Assembly (NCBI GenBank): GCA_050084515.1
Contig: CM114274.1
Location: 23,870,001-23,934,000, forward strand
Origin: Blasia pusilla
Taxonomy: Eukaryota; Marchantiophyta; Marchantiopsida; Blasiales
Direction: 5' to 3'
DNA: 64,000 nt
The notes beneath the pieces were generated by a model, which saw nothing but the letters and a program-made list of their open reading frames with translations, was not told where the DNA came from and did not search any database. Every line of letters begins with the position of its first letter. Position 1 is the first letter of the stretch. Shown piece after piece: positions 22,851 to 33,800 of this stretch. The position numbers were made by a program, and so were the translations under genes.

Positions 22851-23199
22851 GTTGCGTTGGTGAGCCCCATGCCTACCGAGACGGTGGAGGCAGTGGCTGG
22901 GGGCGAGACTCGAGGAGATCTACACACCAAGGGAGATCGGGAGAGATACCCTTGGACTTCTTGGGATGTTTTGCAGGTACGCCAAGAGATGATAGCCACA
23001 GCATCGAGCGTGGTTCTGGGCACTGCACGTGGAGGAGATTAGAGTTTGCAGTTGGCTGCAGGAGAGCGGCTGAGTGTTGTTGTTCGAGACGGGGTTGCAC
23101 CATAGCAACCACTGATACCCACGTCGGAGAGTCCTACCACAATCACGATGGAGACTTAGGAGCCAAGTATGGGCCCTAAGTTGACAGGAGGAGAGCGGC
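22851..23199 (+). mobile_element. Gypsy copy D: linker from methyltransferase to RT
   Basis: Homologous, on the opposite strand, to 26260-26560 of copy E (VSPMPTETVEAV block). No independent domain is recognised. Confidence 0.6.
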
Positions 23200-23930
23200 G
23201 CCAATACATCAATTCCTCAAGAGTTATAGGAACTGCTTTGCATTTAGCAAGGACGATTTGGGTATGCTAAAGGGACCGGGGATCCGCATTGAGTTGTCGA
23301 GTGATACGCCAAAGGTCTTCAGCTCATTGGATTTGCTAGCCGGATACCATCAGCTGCCTATCAGATTGGAGGACAGGCATAAGACGGCATTTTGGGGCAT
23401 TGATCTTCACGGGAAGGATTGTTTGTACCAGTGGCAGTTCTTACCATTTGGATTAAAGAACGCCCTCGCTGAGTTTCAAAGGGTCATGGATAGGATCTTG
23501 GTGTTATATTGATGACATCGTGGTCTTTAGCGCCACGATTGAGGAGCATGAGCGACATCTAGAGGAGATGTTTCGACGATTGCAATTACATGGGCTGAAG
23601 CTACATCCAGGCAAGTGCAAGTTCTTCTACCACCAGATTGAGTGCTTAGGTCATACGATATACCCAGGGGGCCTTGGTGTTTAGCAGACGAAGGTAGAGG
23701 CTATCTCACGCATTCCACGCCCTACAGATGTGAGTGGTGTTCGCGCATTCATGGGATTGGCGAACTTCTATGGGCGGTACATTAAGAGATTTAGTTCGAT
23801 TGCAAAGCCATTGACCTTGCTGACCAAGGTGGATCACAAGTGGCATTGGGGGGATGAGCAAGAGCGAGCATTTCAGTTGCTCAAGGACAAGTTGACGTCC
23901 GCGCCCATCTTGAGGAGATCGATCAGGGGA
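23200..23930 (+). pseudogene. pol: Gypsy copy D: reverse transcriptase with fingers deleted
   Basis: Reads FLKSYRNCFAFSKDDLG (23213-23263), then jumps from an ELSSDTP block straight to KVFSSLDLLAGYHQLPI (23311-23361). The fingers region (RT motifs 1-2), which copy B still has, is missing, a deletion of roughly 80-100 codons. Next come FWGIDLHG, QFLPFGLKNALAEFQRVMD (23430-23490) and the catalytic YIDD (23505-23516). A 20-bp deletion just before YIDD, relative to copy B and flanked there by a GATCTTG direct repeat, shifts the frame. The thumb region LGHTIYPGGLGV and FMGLANFYGRYI follow. Confidence 0.85.
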
Positions 23931-24320
23931 CGTCCTTTCCAGTTGAACATAGATTGGAGCATGTTGGGGCTTGGAGCGGTGCTCACCCAGCATGATGATG
24001 AGGATAGAGAGTTTGTGTTGCCTTATCCTAGCCGCTCGAACAACGCTGTAGAGGTAAAGTACAACTCGTATGAGGGTGAGTGCTTGGCTACGGTGTGGGT
24101 TGTCGTACATTTCAGGTGTTATTTATTCGGCAACCCCTTTACCATCATCAGTGATCATCAACCACTGAAGTGGTTGAAGGAGTCCGACAAGCTTACAGGG
24201 AAGATTGCGAGATGGGCTCTATTGTTGCAGGAGTATGATTTTCAAGTGGTACATAGATCTGGGACGCTCAACCAGGATGCAGATGGGTTGAGTCGTAACC
24301 CATGCCCGAGTTAGCGAAAT
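23930..24320 (+). pseudogene. pol: Gypsy copy D: RNase H domain
   Basis: In frame 23730-24314. Contains IDWSMLGLGAVLTQHDDED (first catalytic Asp region, 23948-24003), a YEGECLATVW block (Glu, 24070-24100), DHQPLKWLKES (24151-24185), and VHRSGTLNQDADGLSR (24247-24297), the standard Ty3/gypsy RNase H ending. It degrades the RNA of the RNA/DNA hybrid. This segment keeps an open frame of about 190 aa and is the most intact coding piece in copy D. Confidence 0.85.
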
Positions 24321-24359
24321 ACGATTGGATCTCAATGGCATGGAGAGAGTGATGAGAAG

Positions 24360-25780
24360 TCAGTGCCAGGATGGCACGCGTCAGCCTATTTAGGCATGGT
24401 GGCTATGGAGAGCCAGAGTGTGGAAACTTTGATGGCGAGGTCTAGTGGAGAGTCCTTGGATCCCGAGGCCAATGAGGAGACGAGACGTGGCCGAGATATT
24501 CATGATGATGGAGTAGTCTTGGAGTACCTTTGTACTCGCAGCGTTGCAAGCACCGTGGATGCTAGAGAGTGGGATCGGATCCTACAACGGGCCAGACGGT
24601 TCCGTTGGGAGGGGACACATGTTTTGAGGGTTTGGGAGGATGGCAGAGTATGCGTGGTATCGCATCCTTTGCACATAGCACGACTATTGCAGCATGCCCA
24701 TGAGGAGTTGGGTCATTGTGGGGTGAAGTGGACCTACAACTTGCTCCAGATTCAGTATTGGTGGCGAGGCATGCAGACTGACATTCAGCATTTTGTTGCC
24801 AAGTGCATGGTGTGTGATCGGGTCCAAGCATCGTTCAATGCTCCGACTCCAAAATTGCATCCATTACCGATCATGGGCTTAGGGTTTAGACGAGGTTGGA
24901 TTTTGCATGACCTTTGCCTTTGACGGAGCATCATAGTCGTTATGTGTTGGTGATGGTTGAGCACTTCTCGAAGTGGATCGAGTTGGTTGCATTGCCTGAC
25001 AAAGCGAGTGAGGGAGTAGCTTATGCCTTCCTTGACAGAGTGCTGAGTCATTATGGCGCACCGATTGAGGTGTTGACAGACCAGGGTACCGAGTTTTGCG
25101 GTGAGTTCCAGGCCTTGTGTGATCACGCGCTGATCGACCACCGCATGACTTCACGAGATCATCCCGAGGCGCATGGATTAGCGAAGAGAGTTGTGTGGAC
25201 GGTGAAGAGGGGTTTACGCAAGTATGGCTTGCATAGAGGTCACCTAGGAGATTGGGACCTCTAGTTGCCATGGTTAACGATGGGATACAGATTCAGCAGG
25301 CAGGCATCCTTAGTGTCTTTTTCACCGTATTTGCTATTTTATGGCCGGGAGCCAGATTTACATGCGGCCATTCTTCGAGATGTTGGTGAGGTGCTGGACC
25401 TTGATGACCCGGATGTGTGGATGCGAGCATTTTCTTAGAGGGCTGAGTTGTTTCGGAGAGTGATGCCCATGGCGTTCGAGAACTCGGCAATTGCGCAGCA
25501 TTGGGATACGTTGAGGTATGCGACTATTCGGGGTGGTGGTTATCGACCAACTATCCGGAGGTTTCATCAGGGAGATTATGTCTACTTGCAGCAGACGACA
25601 CCAACGACGTTGGATGTGACTGCAGGGCGCACTATCTTGAGAGTGTGTGACGTTTTGCCATCCGGTGTTCTCTTGCTAGAGGGACGCGATGGTATGGTAT
25701 GGAATGGAAGGACCATGTGCGTAATTGTGTGCCATGTCACCTTCCTAACATTGATGGTATAGTTGATCCGAGCTTAGCAA
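24360..25780 (+). pseudogene. pol: Gypsy copy D: integrase
   Basis: A linker frame (24363-24690) leads to the zinc-binding HHCC module (HEELGH ... CMVCDRVQ, 24699-24830). The catalytic core has its first Asp at 24899-24901, with a stop (TGA 24908-24910) three codons later where the family likely has Gly. The second Asp is in LTDQGTEF (25079-25081). The expected catalytic Glu in GLAERV is Lys (GLAKRV, AAG 25184-25186), 34 residues after the second Asp, the spacing seen in this integrase group. The C-terminal part reads FENSAIAQHWDTLRYA and GDYVYLQQ (25470-25600) with frame breaks at 25263 and 25438. It integrates element DNA into chromosomes; this copy is inactive. Confidence 0.85.
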
Positions 25781-25941
25781 TAGTTCTTGCAGGCTTGCGG
25801 TGTATGTTGTGTGGTTCCGCCCGTGGTGCGGCAACGATGCTAGTCTGTGATGGATGTTCGAGAGGTTGGCATATGGCATGTCTGATGCCACCTCTCACAA
25901 GGGTTCCTCGGGGACGATGGATGTGTCCCAAATGTACATAG
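25780..25941 (+). pseudogene. Gypsy copy D: C-terminal PHD finger of integrase
   Basis: Frame 25699-25941 ends in a complete C4HC3 PHD finger (25801-25935): CMLC, 11 residues, CDGC, SRGW, His, MA, Cys, 14 residues, then CPKC, with the usual Trp before His (RGWHMAC) and Trp before the last pair (GRWMCPKC). TAG follows at 25939-25941, so the finger is the end of the polyprotein. PHD fingers read histone H3 tails, usually by the methylation state of Lys4. Its place equals that of the chromodomain in chromoviruses, suggesting integration targeting. It is one frame off the upstream integrase, but all eight zinc ligands are intact. Confidence 0.85.
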
Positions 25942-26114
25942 AGGAGATACTAGGTAGGTTTCGATTCCGACTTTTTCTATGACATGGATGACAGGAAGGC
26001 GACTAACAATGGGGCCACATGAGCACCCGGCCATTTTGCTCTTAGCGTCCTAGAGATGTATGTCGTGGTAGGTAGGGATAGATGGTTATCTGGAGTTAGA
26101 GGGACCTAACCACC

Positions 26115-26129
26115 AGCTAGGGGGGCAAT
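26115..26129 (+). other. Polypurine tract of gypsy copy D
   Basis: CTAGGGGGGCAAT directly before the LTR start TGGAGATATTTTG. The equivalent in reverse near 56804-56822 reads CTAGGGGAGTGAT before the same LTR start. Confidence 0.7.
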
Positions 26130-26257
26130 TGGAGATATTTTGGTACTTCTCGCCTCTGTGTATGGATGTCATGAGTTAGCATGGGATCGTGTGTGTTTGT
26201 GTGTGTGTTCAATGACAATGATGCATGTTGTGTAGCGATGTGTATACGCACGACAAA
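26130..26257 (+). repeat. 3' LTR start of gypsy copy D (truncated)
   Basis: Begins TGGAGATATTTTGGTAC and continues through a GTGTGTGT-rich stretch and GCGATGTGTATACGCACGAC. The same start occurs at 28975 (+) and at complements 56803 and 57449. It is cut after about 128 bp by copy E in opposite orientation. Confidence 0.75.
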
Positions 26258-27560
26258 GCCTTCTCTATGTCACTCTATCTTCCGATGGGTCGTCGGAAGA
26301 TCGGCGCGTCACTCTCGGCGAGTACCCGAAACCACGCTCGATGTTGTGGCGTTCATCTCCTAGCGTACCTGCAAAACATCCCAAGAAGTCCAAGGGTGTC
26401 TCTCCCAATCATCCCTGGTGTGTCGATCTTCTCGGGTCTCATCCCTAGCCACTTCCTCAACCGTCTCAGTAGGCATGGGGCTCACCAACGCAACAACTAT
26501 GATCTGTCACATCCTCAAACGACGTTGCTCAGCTACTCCTAAGTTGAAAATCCATGTCAAGCACTTCAGGTCCATCGCCTGACCCAAGACATGACGCCGT
26601 GATGCCTCTGATAGTGAAGGTATTATCGTCACTCGTGTGAGGAATCCCATCGCTTACTCTCGCTCATCGGCGTTGGGCTCCACCAACCTCTGTACCTGAT
26701 CATCCCAAACCAAGCCAGGTCCGGCTTCCTTGAATGCATAGGAAGCGAGGAAACTCACCAAGGTGGGAAAGGCGGCTCGTGGCATGCCAATCCTATTGAC
26801 CACAGTCAACGGCGGTCGATCATCGTGCCTCACTGCCTGTGATCGACGGCCCGGATCCAATATAGAATCCACCAACAAATCGGAGGGACGCTCCACTCTC
26901 GCATAAGCCCTCCGCAATACCTCATGTGGTACCAAGTTGGTCCACCAAAGACACGAGCGATGTGCTCGTCCACACTCGCTGCATCTAACAACACTGCCGA
27001 GCCGATCCATGCGCGCACTTGATGTGCACTCGTCACCATGCGGGACCTCAAATCGCCCAAAATTGGCACATTCTCCAAAATGTATGCGGGAGAACGAGAC
27101 TGATGCTCGTGTAAATGTTGCAAGATTCGCATCATCTCCCACAACAACCTGGACCGAGTGTCAGCTAACCCGCTACCTCGTCCAACACTCGATTGGCCCT
27201 AACACGGCCAACTAGCAATGACCAAGTCTATGGTCCCTACCCGCTCCAAGTCATGCGCCCCCAACAATGAAATGTCCCTTAGTAGGTAGGGAACTCTGGT
27301 AACCCTGAATGACGGACGCAAACAACAAGTCGAGAAATCGGAGGCGTAACAACACTACATGGTGGAGTGAAGTGCGCCTCGCAACATCATCAATCTCCAC
27401 ATACAGCAATTGTTGCACGCGCACTCCAACGTGCAAAACAGCAGCTAACCCAGTGTTGATCCCTCCAAAGAGATCCAACACCCGAATACCCTTCTCTGGG
27501 ATGCACCACACAATCGGGGTGGTGTCCAAAGGGGTCATAGCAGCACTCTTGCCTACCTAG
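26258..27560 (-). pseudogene. Gypsy copy E: DNMT3-like methyltransferase
   Basis: Minus-strand homologue of 21801-23030. Motif I DLFGGI at complement 27458-27475 within VLDLFGGINTGLAAVL. Motif IV reads Trp-Pro-Cys-stop: TGT at complement 27202-27204 then TAG (27199-27201) in place of CAG. Motif VI AYILENVPILGD is intact near 27090-27050. Motif VIII is present in the frame of complement 26654-27142 (HRSCLWWTNLVPH). The target-recognition region (SILDPGRRSQAV, PPLTVVNRIGMP) and FPTLVSF lead to an ERE-stop-AMGF block and LGQAMDLKCLTWIF near 26560. The domain is about 325 codons from motif I to X. Catalytic Cys is retained but the domain is truncated by the stop. Confidence 0.85.
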
Positions 27561-28930
27561 GGTTTCTCTGACCCGTCACACTCTAGTGTAAATGTCTCGC
27601 TCCACGCGGTCTGCACATGCTCAATGGCTAAGCGTCGAATCTCCTTAGTCGAGCCCCAAAGCGACACCTATCCTCCACAAACTCATGCGGCTACCATGAC
27701 ATTCCTGTCCGTAGAAATTTCAAGAACCGGAGTATCCTCTGCATGGACATGTCCCTCAATCAAATCACTAGGCCAAGTGATGGCACTACTAAATGCTGCT
27801 AAGGTCGCCATCTCTCCTGGCCGTTGCTCGATCACTGCACCTATGAATGAACGGGTAATGAGCTAAGGCGCCCATCACCTAACTGCCATCCTCGTCTATA
27901 GGACGCTGACTCCTCCCATTTTTCCAAGGAAAACCCCGTCAGGTATAACATTGCTCCACCAACGAAGACGTCGTAGGACTCTGCATCAATCACTATCGCC
28001 TTGGCTTGCACCACAAACTCATCTGTAGGATGTCCGGAAAATCCTCACCACGACCTCCTGTTGGGTGATATATTGTGAAGTACTCACTCCACCCAAGGAT
28101 GTCTGTATCCGGAATGAACAACGCTCCACATCGGCTCTCGTCAAGCCCAATCCTTTGAATGACGCTTTCCCCAACATCAAGGGTTGCGCTCCTAAATCCA
28201 ACAAGACGCGTTGCGGACTAAAAGATCTACCTCCGGGACTCACCAACTGGAAGACCTCTCCCTGGTAATCCAGCAATACAACACCAAGAGAAACCATGGC
28301 ACGCTCTATCGTGGGTCTAGCGGGCATCTCCGCCATCCATGCAGCCGTAGCCTGCCATGAATCCGATGTGGACGGCCCTAGCATCCGCTCCAAGGGCAGT
28401 TCCATCACCTCCTCTGCGATCACCTCTGAACGTGATGCAAGAACTCCAACTCCATGCTCACATAGCGTAGCGGCCAGCCAAAAAACCTTGGCGGGCGTAC
28501 CTCCCAACGCCATAACATCGAAAATAGAAAATAAAGGAGCGCGGTACACAACGGTGGCCGCCCCCAACAACGTACTCGACACATGCCCCTCCTGAGCATC
28601 AGCAATAGGAGTTTTCGCACTCGCTTCTCCCATTGCCCTCCATGCCTGCACACCAACAACATCACCAACTCTCCAAGAACTCCGATCAGGACCTATCGAT
28701 GGGGTCCTCATCGCCTCGCACAACGTGAAAAGACTGAGGAAGCCTAGTCTGAGTTCACGTTTAGTTCTAGTTTCCTAGTCGCGACCATAAACGCATGAAA
28801 CACTCGAAACACAAGCTTTGCTCGCGTCTCGTACTTGTATTTCCTAACTTGTCTCTTCTTGAGACTTCTCCAAAACGCAAACCATCCTAGCGTGAGGCCG
28901 CTAGAGTTAAGACGTTCCCTTTGGGCGCTC
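27561..28930 (-). pseudogene. pol: Gypsy copy E: gag-protease region and linker
   Basis: The longest open piece (complement 28019-28723, 234 codons) holds the RTPSIGPDRSS block, the LCEHGVGVLAS block and the protease site LLDLGAQPLMLGKA, where Asp-Ser-Gly is Asp-Leu-Gly (complement 28190-28198). It shows the segment that copy D has lost. Below it lies the protease-methyltransferase linker with TWPSDLIEG and VQTAWSE-type blocks (28018-27561), with frame breaks. The copy stops near 28930 in gag-like sequence. Confidence 0.75.
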
Positions 28931-28974
28931 GTTTGGTTATGAGGGTCGCGACAAAGATTGTCATCTATATTAAT

Positions 28975-29090
28975 TGGAGATATTTTGGTAATGACTTGTC
29001 TGCATGGTTGTGTTCGGTGGATGATTGAGTTAGTTTAATGTGTGTGTATGTTATAGCGATGTGTATGCGCACTATAAGGGGCTCAACTAG
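28975..29090 (+). repeat. LTR 5'-end fragment
   Basis: Starts TGGAGATATTTTGG and runs to GCGATGTGTATGCGCAC, matching the first 120 bp of the LTR at 26130. It may be a separate LTR remnant or the other end of the sequence interrupted by copy E. Confidence 0.65.
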
Positions 29091-30319
29091 TGGCATTTTC
29101 CATAGCTAGATCTTGCTATAGCCCGTTGGTGGTTTGGGTTCACAACGGAGACCTAAAATCTTCAATAGAGGAGCATGTTTACTAAAAGATGATTTTTTTT
29201 TGAAATGGAGAAGATAAGCACACTCAATAAAGGTCTCAAGTCTATGTGGAATTCCATATGCAAGGATGATGTATATTCACTTATCCCCAAAATCTCTAGA
29301 AGGCTGGATTAACATATTCACGTGTAGAGGAGACCCTGCCTAGCATTTGGACGGGTCTTCTCTCGGTAGTTAGCTCAATTTTAACGCTATATGTGCCTGT
29401 TTGTGGATCCTTTGAGAGCAAATGGAGGTTTAATTAGAATCATAAATTTAGATAAGATCCGAATTTTAAAAAGTTATTCCTTTTTCTTCTCACAAATATC
29501 TTGGCACGAAAGTGCTTACAAATTTTAAATCGGATTCTACGTCCCTCTTCAAATGGTTGGTGACCCATGTGGACATGGGTAAATGACCGTGGATGTAGCG
29601 AATGTAGTACGTCGGACGGACGGAATGGGTTCCTACTACCTGCCATATTCCATCCCGCCCCCAATAAGAACTGTCCACGTAGGCTCGGTGCCGACGCTAA
29701 ACGATCCGAGTGCGAATTCTTCTCCCTAATATTATTATCAGTAGGGACGTTTAGGGTTCTCTAGACTCGAGAGAACGCCGACAAAGTAGTTTCATTTCAT
29801 TTCATGGGAGCGAGAACAACTTTCGCAGCAATCAGGTCCGACTCCACGTCGCTGTAGTGTTCATGGCGGTCCACGTGGTACCGAGGCGCCCCATGCAGCC
29901 CTCCATGATGTGTTGTTCTGGTCTGTCTGTCTGTCTGTGGGTCGGTCCGTCCGTCTGTCCGTCCTCGGACTTCAAATCTGGCAGCGGCGGGGCTAACGAA
30001 GGAAGTCCCCGCGGATTTAACAGTTGTCTTCCTAAGACGTTCCTTTGGCCCATTTCCGCCGCGAAATCGCTGCCGTGCGCGTTCGCTCGCTGCTCGTTCG
30101 GTTGGCAGCGAGTGATTTCTTGACGAGCAAGGGAGGCAGAGAAGCACGCAAGAGCGGCGATCGGGAAGGGCCGTAATCTTCGGTTGCGCTGCCGGATTTG
30201 TCAAGCGGAGCTTGTGTGGTTCTGAGTGGGGAATTTCGGATTTGCAATCCAGAAACAGAGGTAGGGTAAAGAGAACAAAGATAATCAACAGCCAGCCTGG
30301 AATGGGGAGCGATGGCAAT

Positions 30320-30320
<1 letters not shown>
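29091..30320. other. Intergenic; promoter side of pyruvate kinase gene
   Basis: No recognised coding sequence on the plus strand. From about 29800 the sequence becomes GC-richer, with a (GTCT)n tract at 29920-29965, which suits a promoter/5' UTR. Transcription start cannot be placed. Confidence 0.4.
29920..29965. repeat. (GTCT)n/(GTCC)n microsatellite
   Basis: Imperfect tetranucleotide run GTCTGTCTGTCTGTCTG then GTCGGTCCGTCCGTC. Confidence 0.9.

Positions 30321-30321
<1 letters not shown>

Positions 30322-30351
<30 letters not shown>
30322..30351. promoter_or_regulatory. (GA)n tract upstream of pyruvate kinase start
   Basis: Fifteen AG/GA repeats about 490 bp before the ATG. GA/CT tracts are common in plant 5' UTRs and core promoters and can bind BPC/GAGA-binding proteins. 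A regulatory role here is inference from position only. Confidence 0.5.
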
Positions 30352-30354
<3 letters not shown>

Positions 30355-30843
30355 ATGAGATCAAGGAGGTGCCGCGGTCTGTGTTGAGAGTTGTGGGAGG
30401 TCAGATTCACATTAGCTGCGTTGGAGTAGAGCTGACGATTTGATGTTGAGCCGTTGTAAATGAACTTTTCGTAGGTGTTGTAGCAGGGGATGGCCAGCGT
30501 CTCGGTTTAGGCTGAAAGTTGATCGGTAGAGTAATGCGTTTGCTAAGATTATTCTGCGTCAAGTCGATTATCTTTTCCGAGCGTCACTCACTACTGAGTT
30601 CTAGTCTACACTTTGTCGTCTTCGGATTTTTTTGTATTTTAACAAAATTTGTTCGTTACAGCGTTCCGAGTAGTTGACTGTGTACACGACATTTTGTCAC
30701 TGAATTTCCCATTCTGTTGATCTGCTGAATGAATGCCGAATGCATACTGGACGACAGGCTGAAGAATCAGAGCCAGTCACCACTGAATCACATCTTGTGA
30801 GATCTTTACTGAAAGCTCTGTTTTGAAGCTTTGCAGCTAAGCA

Positions 30844-33800
30844 ATGGCTCGGGCTTTGTGCTGGCCAACTTGTCTGCACGGAGAATTTGTGGCACTAGAT
30901 TTGACTGCGGAAAACTTCGTCCCGAGGGGTAGAGCTTTGATGCCTTCCGTGTCTTTAAACGCTAGCCTACGTCGGCCAAGGATATCGACTGTGTTTTCTG
31001 GACAGAGTTCGTCGAGAAGAAGCAGCGGAAAGGGTTTCATTCTCGCCGAAGTAGCTGCAGCTGGAGGTAAGGCAGACTCGGGAACGGGTTTGTTGGATCA
31101 CGACAATGCTATCACGGCCGACCAGTCGCTACCTCTTCCATCTAGTGGCATTTCTCACACTGACATGGTGGAGAATGGGATGAAGTCTCCTGCCGTTTCT
31201 TCCGGGATTGAAGTTGATTCCGTGAGTGAGGTGGAGCTGAAAGAGAATGGATTCCGGAGTACGAGAAGAACAAAACTAGTGTGTACAATTGGACCCGCAT
31301 CTTGTACGTTTGAGCAACTGGAGGCTCTGGCGAGCGGGGGAATGAATGTGGCCAGGTTAAATATGTGCCATGGAACTAGAGATTGGCACCGCGCAGTCAT
31401 TCGCAATGTGCGCATGTTGAATGCAGAAAAGGGTTACTCGGTAGCTATTATGATGGACACAGAGGGTAGTGAAATTCACATGGGGGATCTCGGAGAGAAG
31501 TCCGCTAAAGCAGAGGTAATTGTGGCTTTGTCCCTCCGTCATATCTTCCCGACCCGCTTGGCATATGAAGAGAATATTGAGCTGATGGACTTTCCCTAGA
31601 TTTTGAAAGAAATCGACTGGAATAGCTGTTGTTGTCGGATCTAGACAACCCCAAAGTGATCGGTCGATTATCATAAGTGATTTATTTCGAAATTCATCAC
31701 CTTAAATTTGTCGATTTGTAAATGAACGTCTTCCGTATTTCCAGCAGCATTTGACATGCTGTATGAATGTTTCCCAATGCTCCTTCGTTTTGATCAGAAG
31801 TATTGATGAGGACGAGGCAGTCAAATCTCTCGTCAGCTTTGCCCTGCTGGCATTGTCTTACAGTAGGTATCCCCTGTACTTGGGACAGATCTTAGGAACA
31901 ATAATTTTTTTGGCATTGGACTGGAGTTGGATCAGAGTTTACCTGTCAGCCTCCCCTCCCATGTTGCAGTCTCGTCCCTGAGGGCGCTTTCTGTTCTGTT
32001 CCGAGCTCGCCTTTTTTAAGTTGGCTCGAGTGAGTACCGTCTCCCTCTTTACCAATTGCCATTGATTTTTTTATCCAACCGTTGTGGTCACCTCCGAGGA
32101 ATGACACTGGTGGATTCGGATTGAAGGTGGAGCTAGTCAATTAGAAGGTTGACTGTATAGAGAAAATATCTCGTGCTTGTTTGTTAGAAAGAAGTCGTAT
32201 GAAGAGGGTTTTTCTGAGAAAGAGCTTTAGCTTGTTGGTTAAGATGAAGATATCTCACAAGATCAGGCTTATCTTGTTTGCAGGACGGAGAGGAATGGAT
32301 TTTTACTGTGCGGAAGTTTGATGGAGATAGGCCTGCAAACACAGTTTCTGTCAATTATGATGGATTTGCTGAGGGTAAGTGCTGAGATTGTTGGGACATA
32401 TGTGAAGTTCCTCCTTTGAACGAATTCAAACCTCATCTTCTGCAGAGGCAATGAGTTGAGATTTGATGCTGTCCAGAATTTTGATACTGATGTCAAAGAT
32501 ATTCAATATCCTGTGGAACTAATGCAAGCCTCTGTTATGGCAGATGTTCAGTCTGGAGATGAGCTTGTGGTTGATGGTGGAATGGTCCGCTTTGATGTGG
32601 TGAAGAAGCTTGGACCAGATGTTATTTGCAAGGTCATTGACCCAGGGCTTCTACTACCTCGAGCAAATCTGACGTTCTGGAGAGATGGTCGCCTAGTTCG
32701 AGAGCGCAATGCTATGCTTCCGACTATTTCTTCAAAGGTATGTTCTCTTATGTTATTGGTTATGCTGGTTACTGTAACCTTTACCCTTGCAGTTTGTGCC
32801 ATCTCAGTGGAGTCTTTAGGATAGAAAAGATGTAATCTGTCTCATGAGGAGTCAATGGTTGGTACAGTGGAATCAATTGAACAAGCTTGTACAGTATGGT
32901 AATGAACTCTGTAGTTTTGATTTGGATGACTGCATCCCTCCAGACAGTCAATTTTTATCAGAGACTTTAGAGATTTCTGGTAAGACTTTGTGAGTTGAAA
33001 AGTTGCATTTTTTCTGGTGGTCAAGCAAGCCCCAAGAAGCTTCAAGGTTGGTACCATGTGCAAACCAAGTGCTGATATGGCTCGCCGTCCATGTTTGTCC
33101 AGGATTGGCTAGATATTGATTTTGGCATCAGTGAGGGAGTCGATTTTATCGCAGTTTCTTTTGTGAAGACAGCTGATGTCATCAAGCACCTGAAAAGTTA
33201 CATTACTGCCAGATCTCCTCAAGAGTAAGCTTCCTCCAGTAGTTAAGATGTACATGGGAGCACCTCTAATCTGGGGTCCATTTCATACGTACAGAGTGGG
33301 AGATCTTTTTAAGTGTACCTAGAGAAGTTTAAGCAATTTTTTATTGATCGAAGCTTTCTTTGAGGTGGATTTAATTCCAATCGATAGTGAAGGATTGTGT
33401 AATGACGTTGAAATTTAAGGCTGAATTTTGTAATACCCTTTTTTCAGCCCAATCGGAATCTTCGCAAAGATTGAAAGCAGCGATTCACTGAGAAATTTGG
33501 AGGACATAATCCAAGTGTCAGATGGAGCTATGGTGGCTAGGGGTGATCTTGGGGCACAGATTCCATTGGAGCAGGTTCCATCTGTGCAGCAAGAAATAGT
33601 CCAACTATGTAGACAGCTTAACAAACCTGTTATTGTGGCTTCACAGCTTCTGGAGTCCATGATTGAATACCCTACACCAACTCGCGCAGAGGTATGGTAC
33701 CAGCTTTTTGCAGCAAGAAATTTTATGCAAAGATTTGTGAGTAGTATGTGGTTAGTGAATGTACCAGTTCATAATTCTGTCTGGTGTTCACGTCATGGGT

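Noticed and set aside
29797-30318. 173-codon minus-strand frame upstream of the pyruvate kinase gene
   Set aside because: It runs antisense through GC-rich 5' sequence and the GTCT microsatellite, has a low-complexity product (TDGRTDPQTDRQT) and no recognisable domain.
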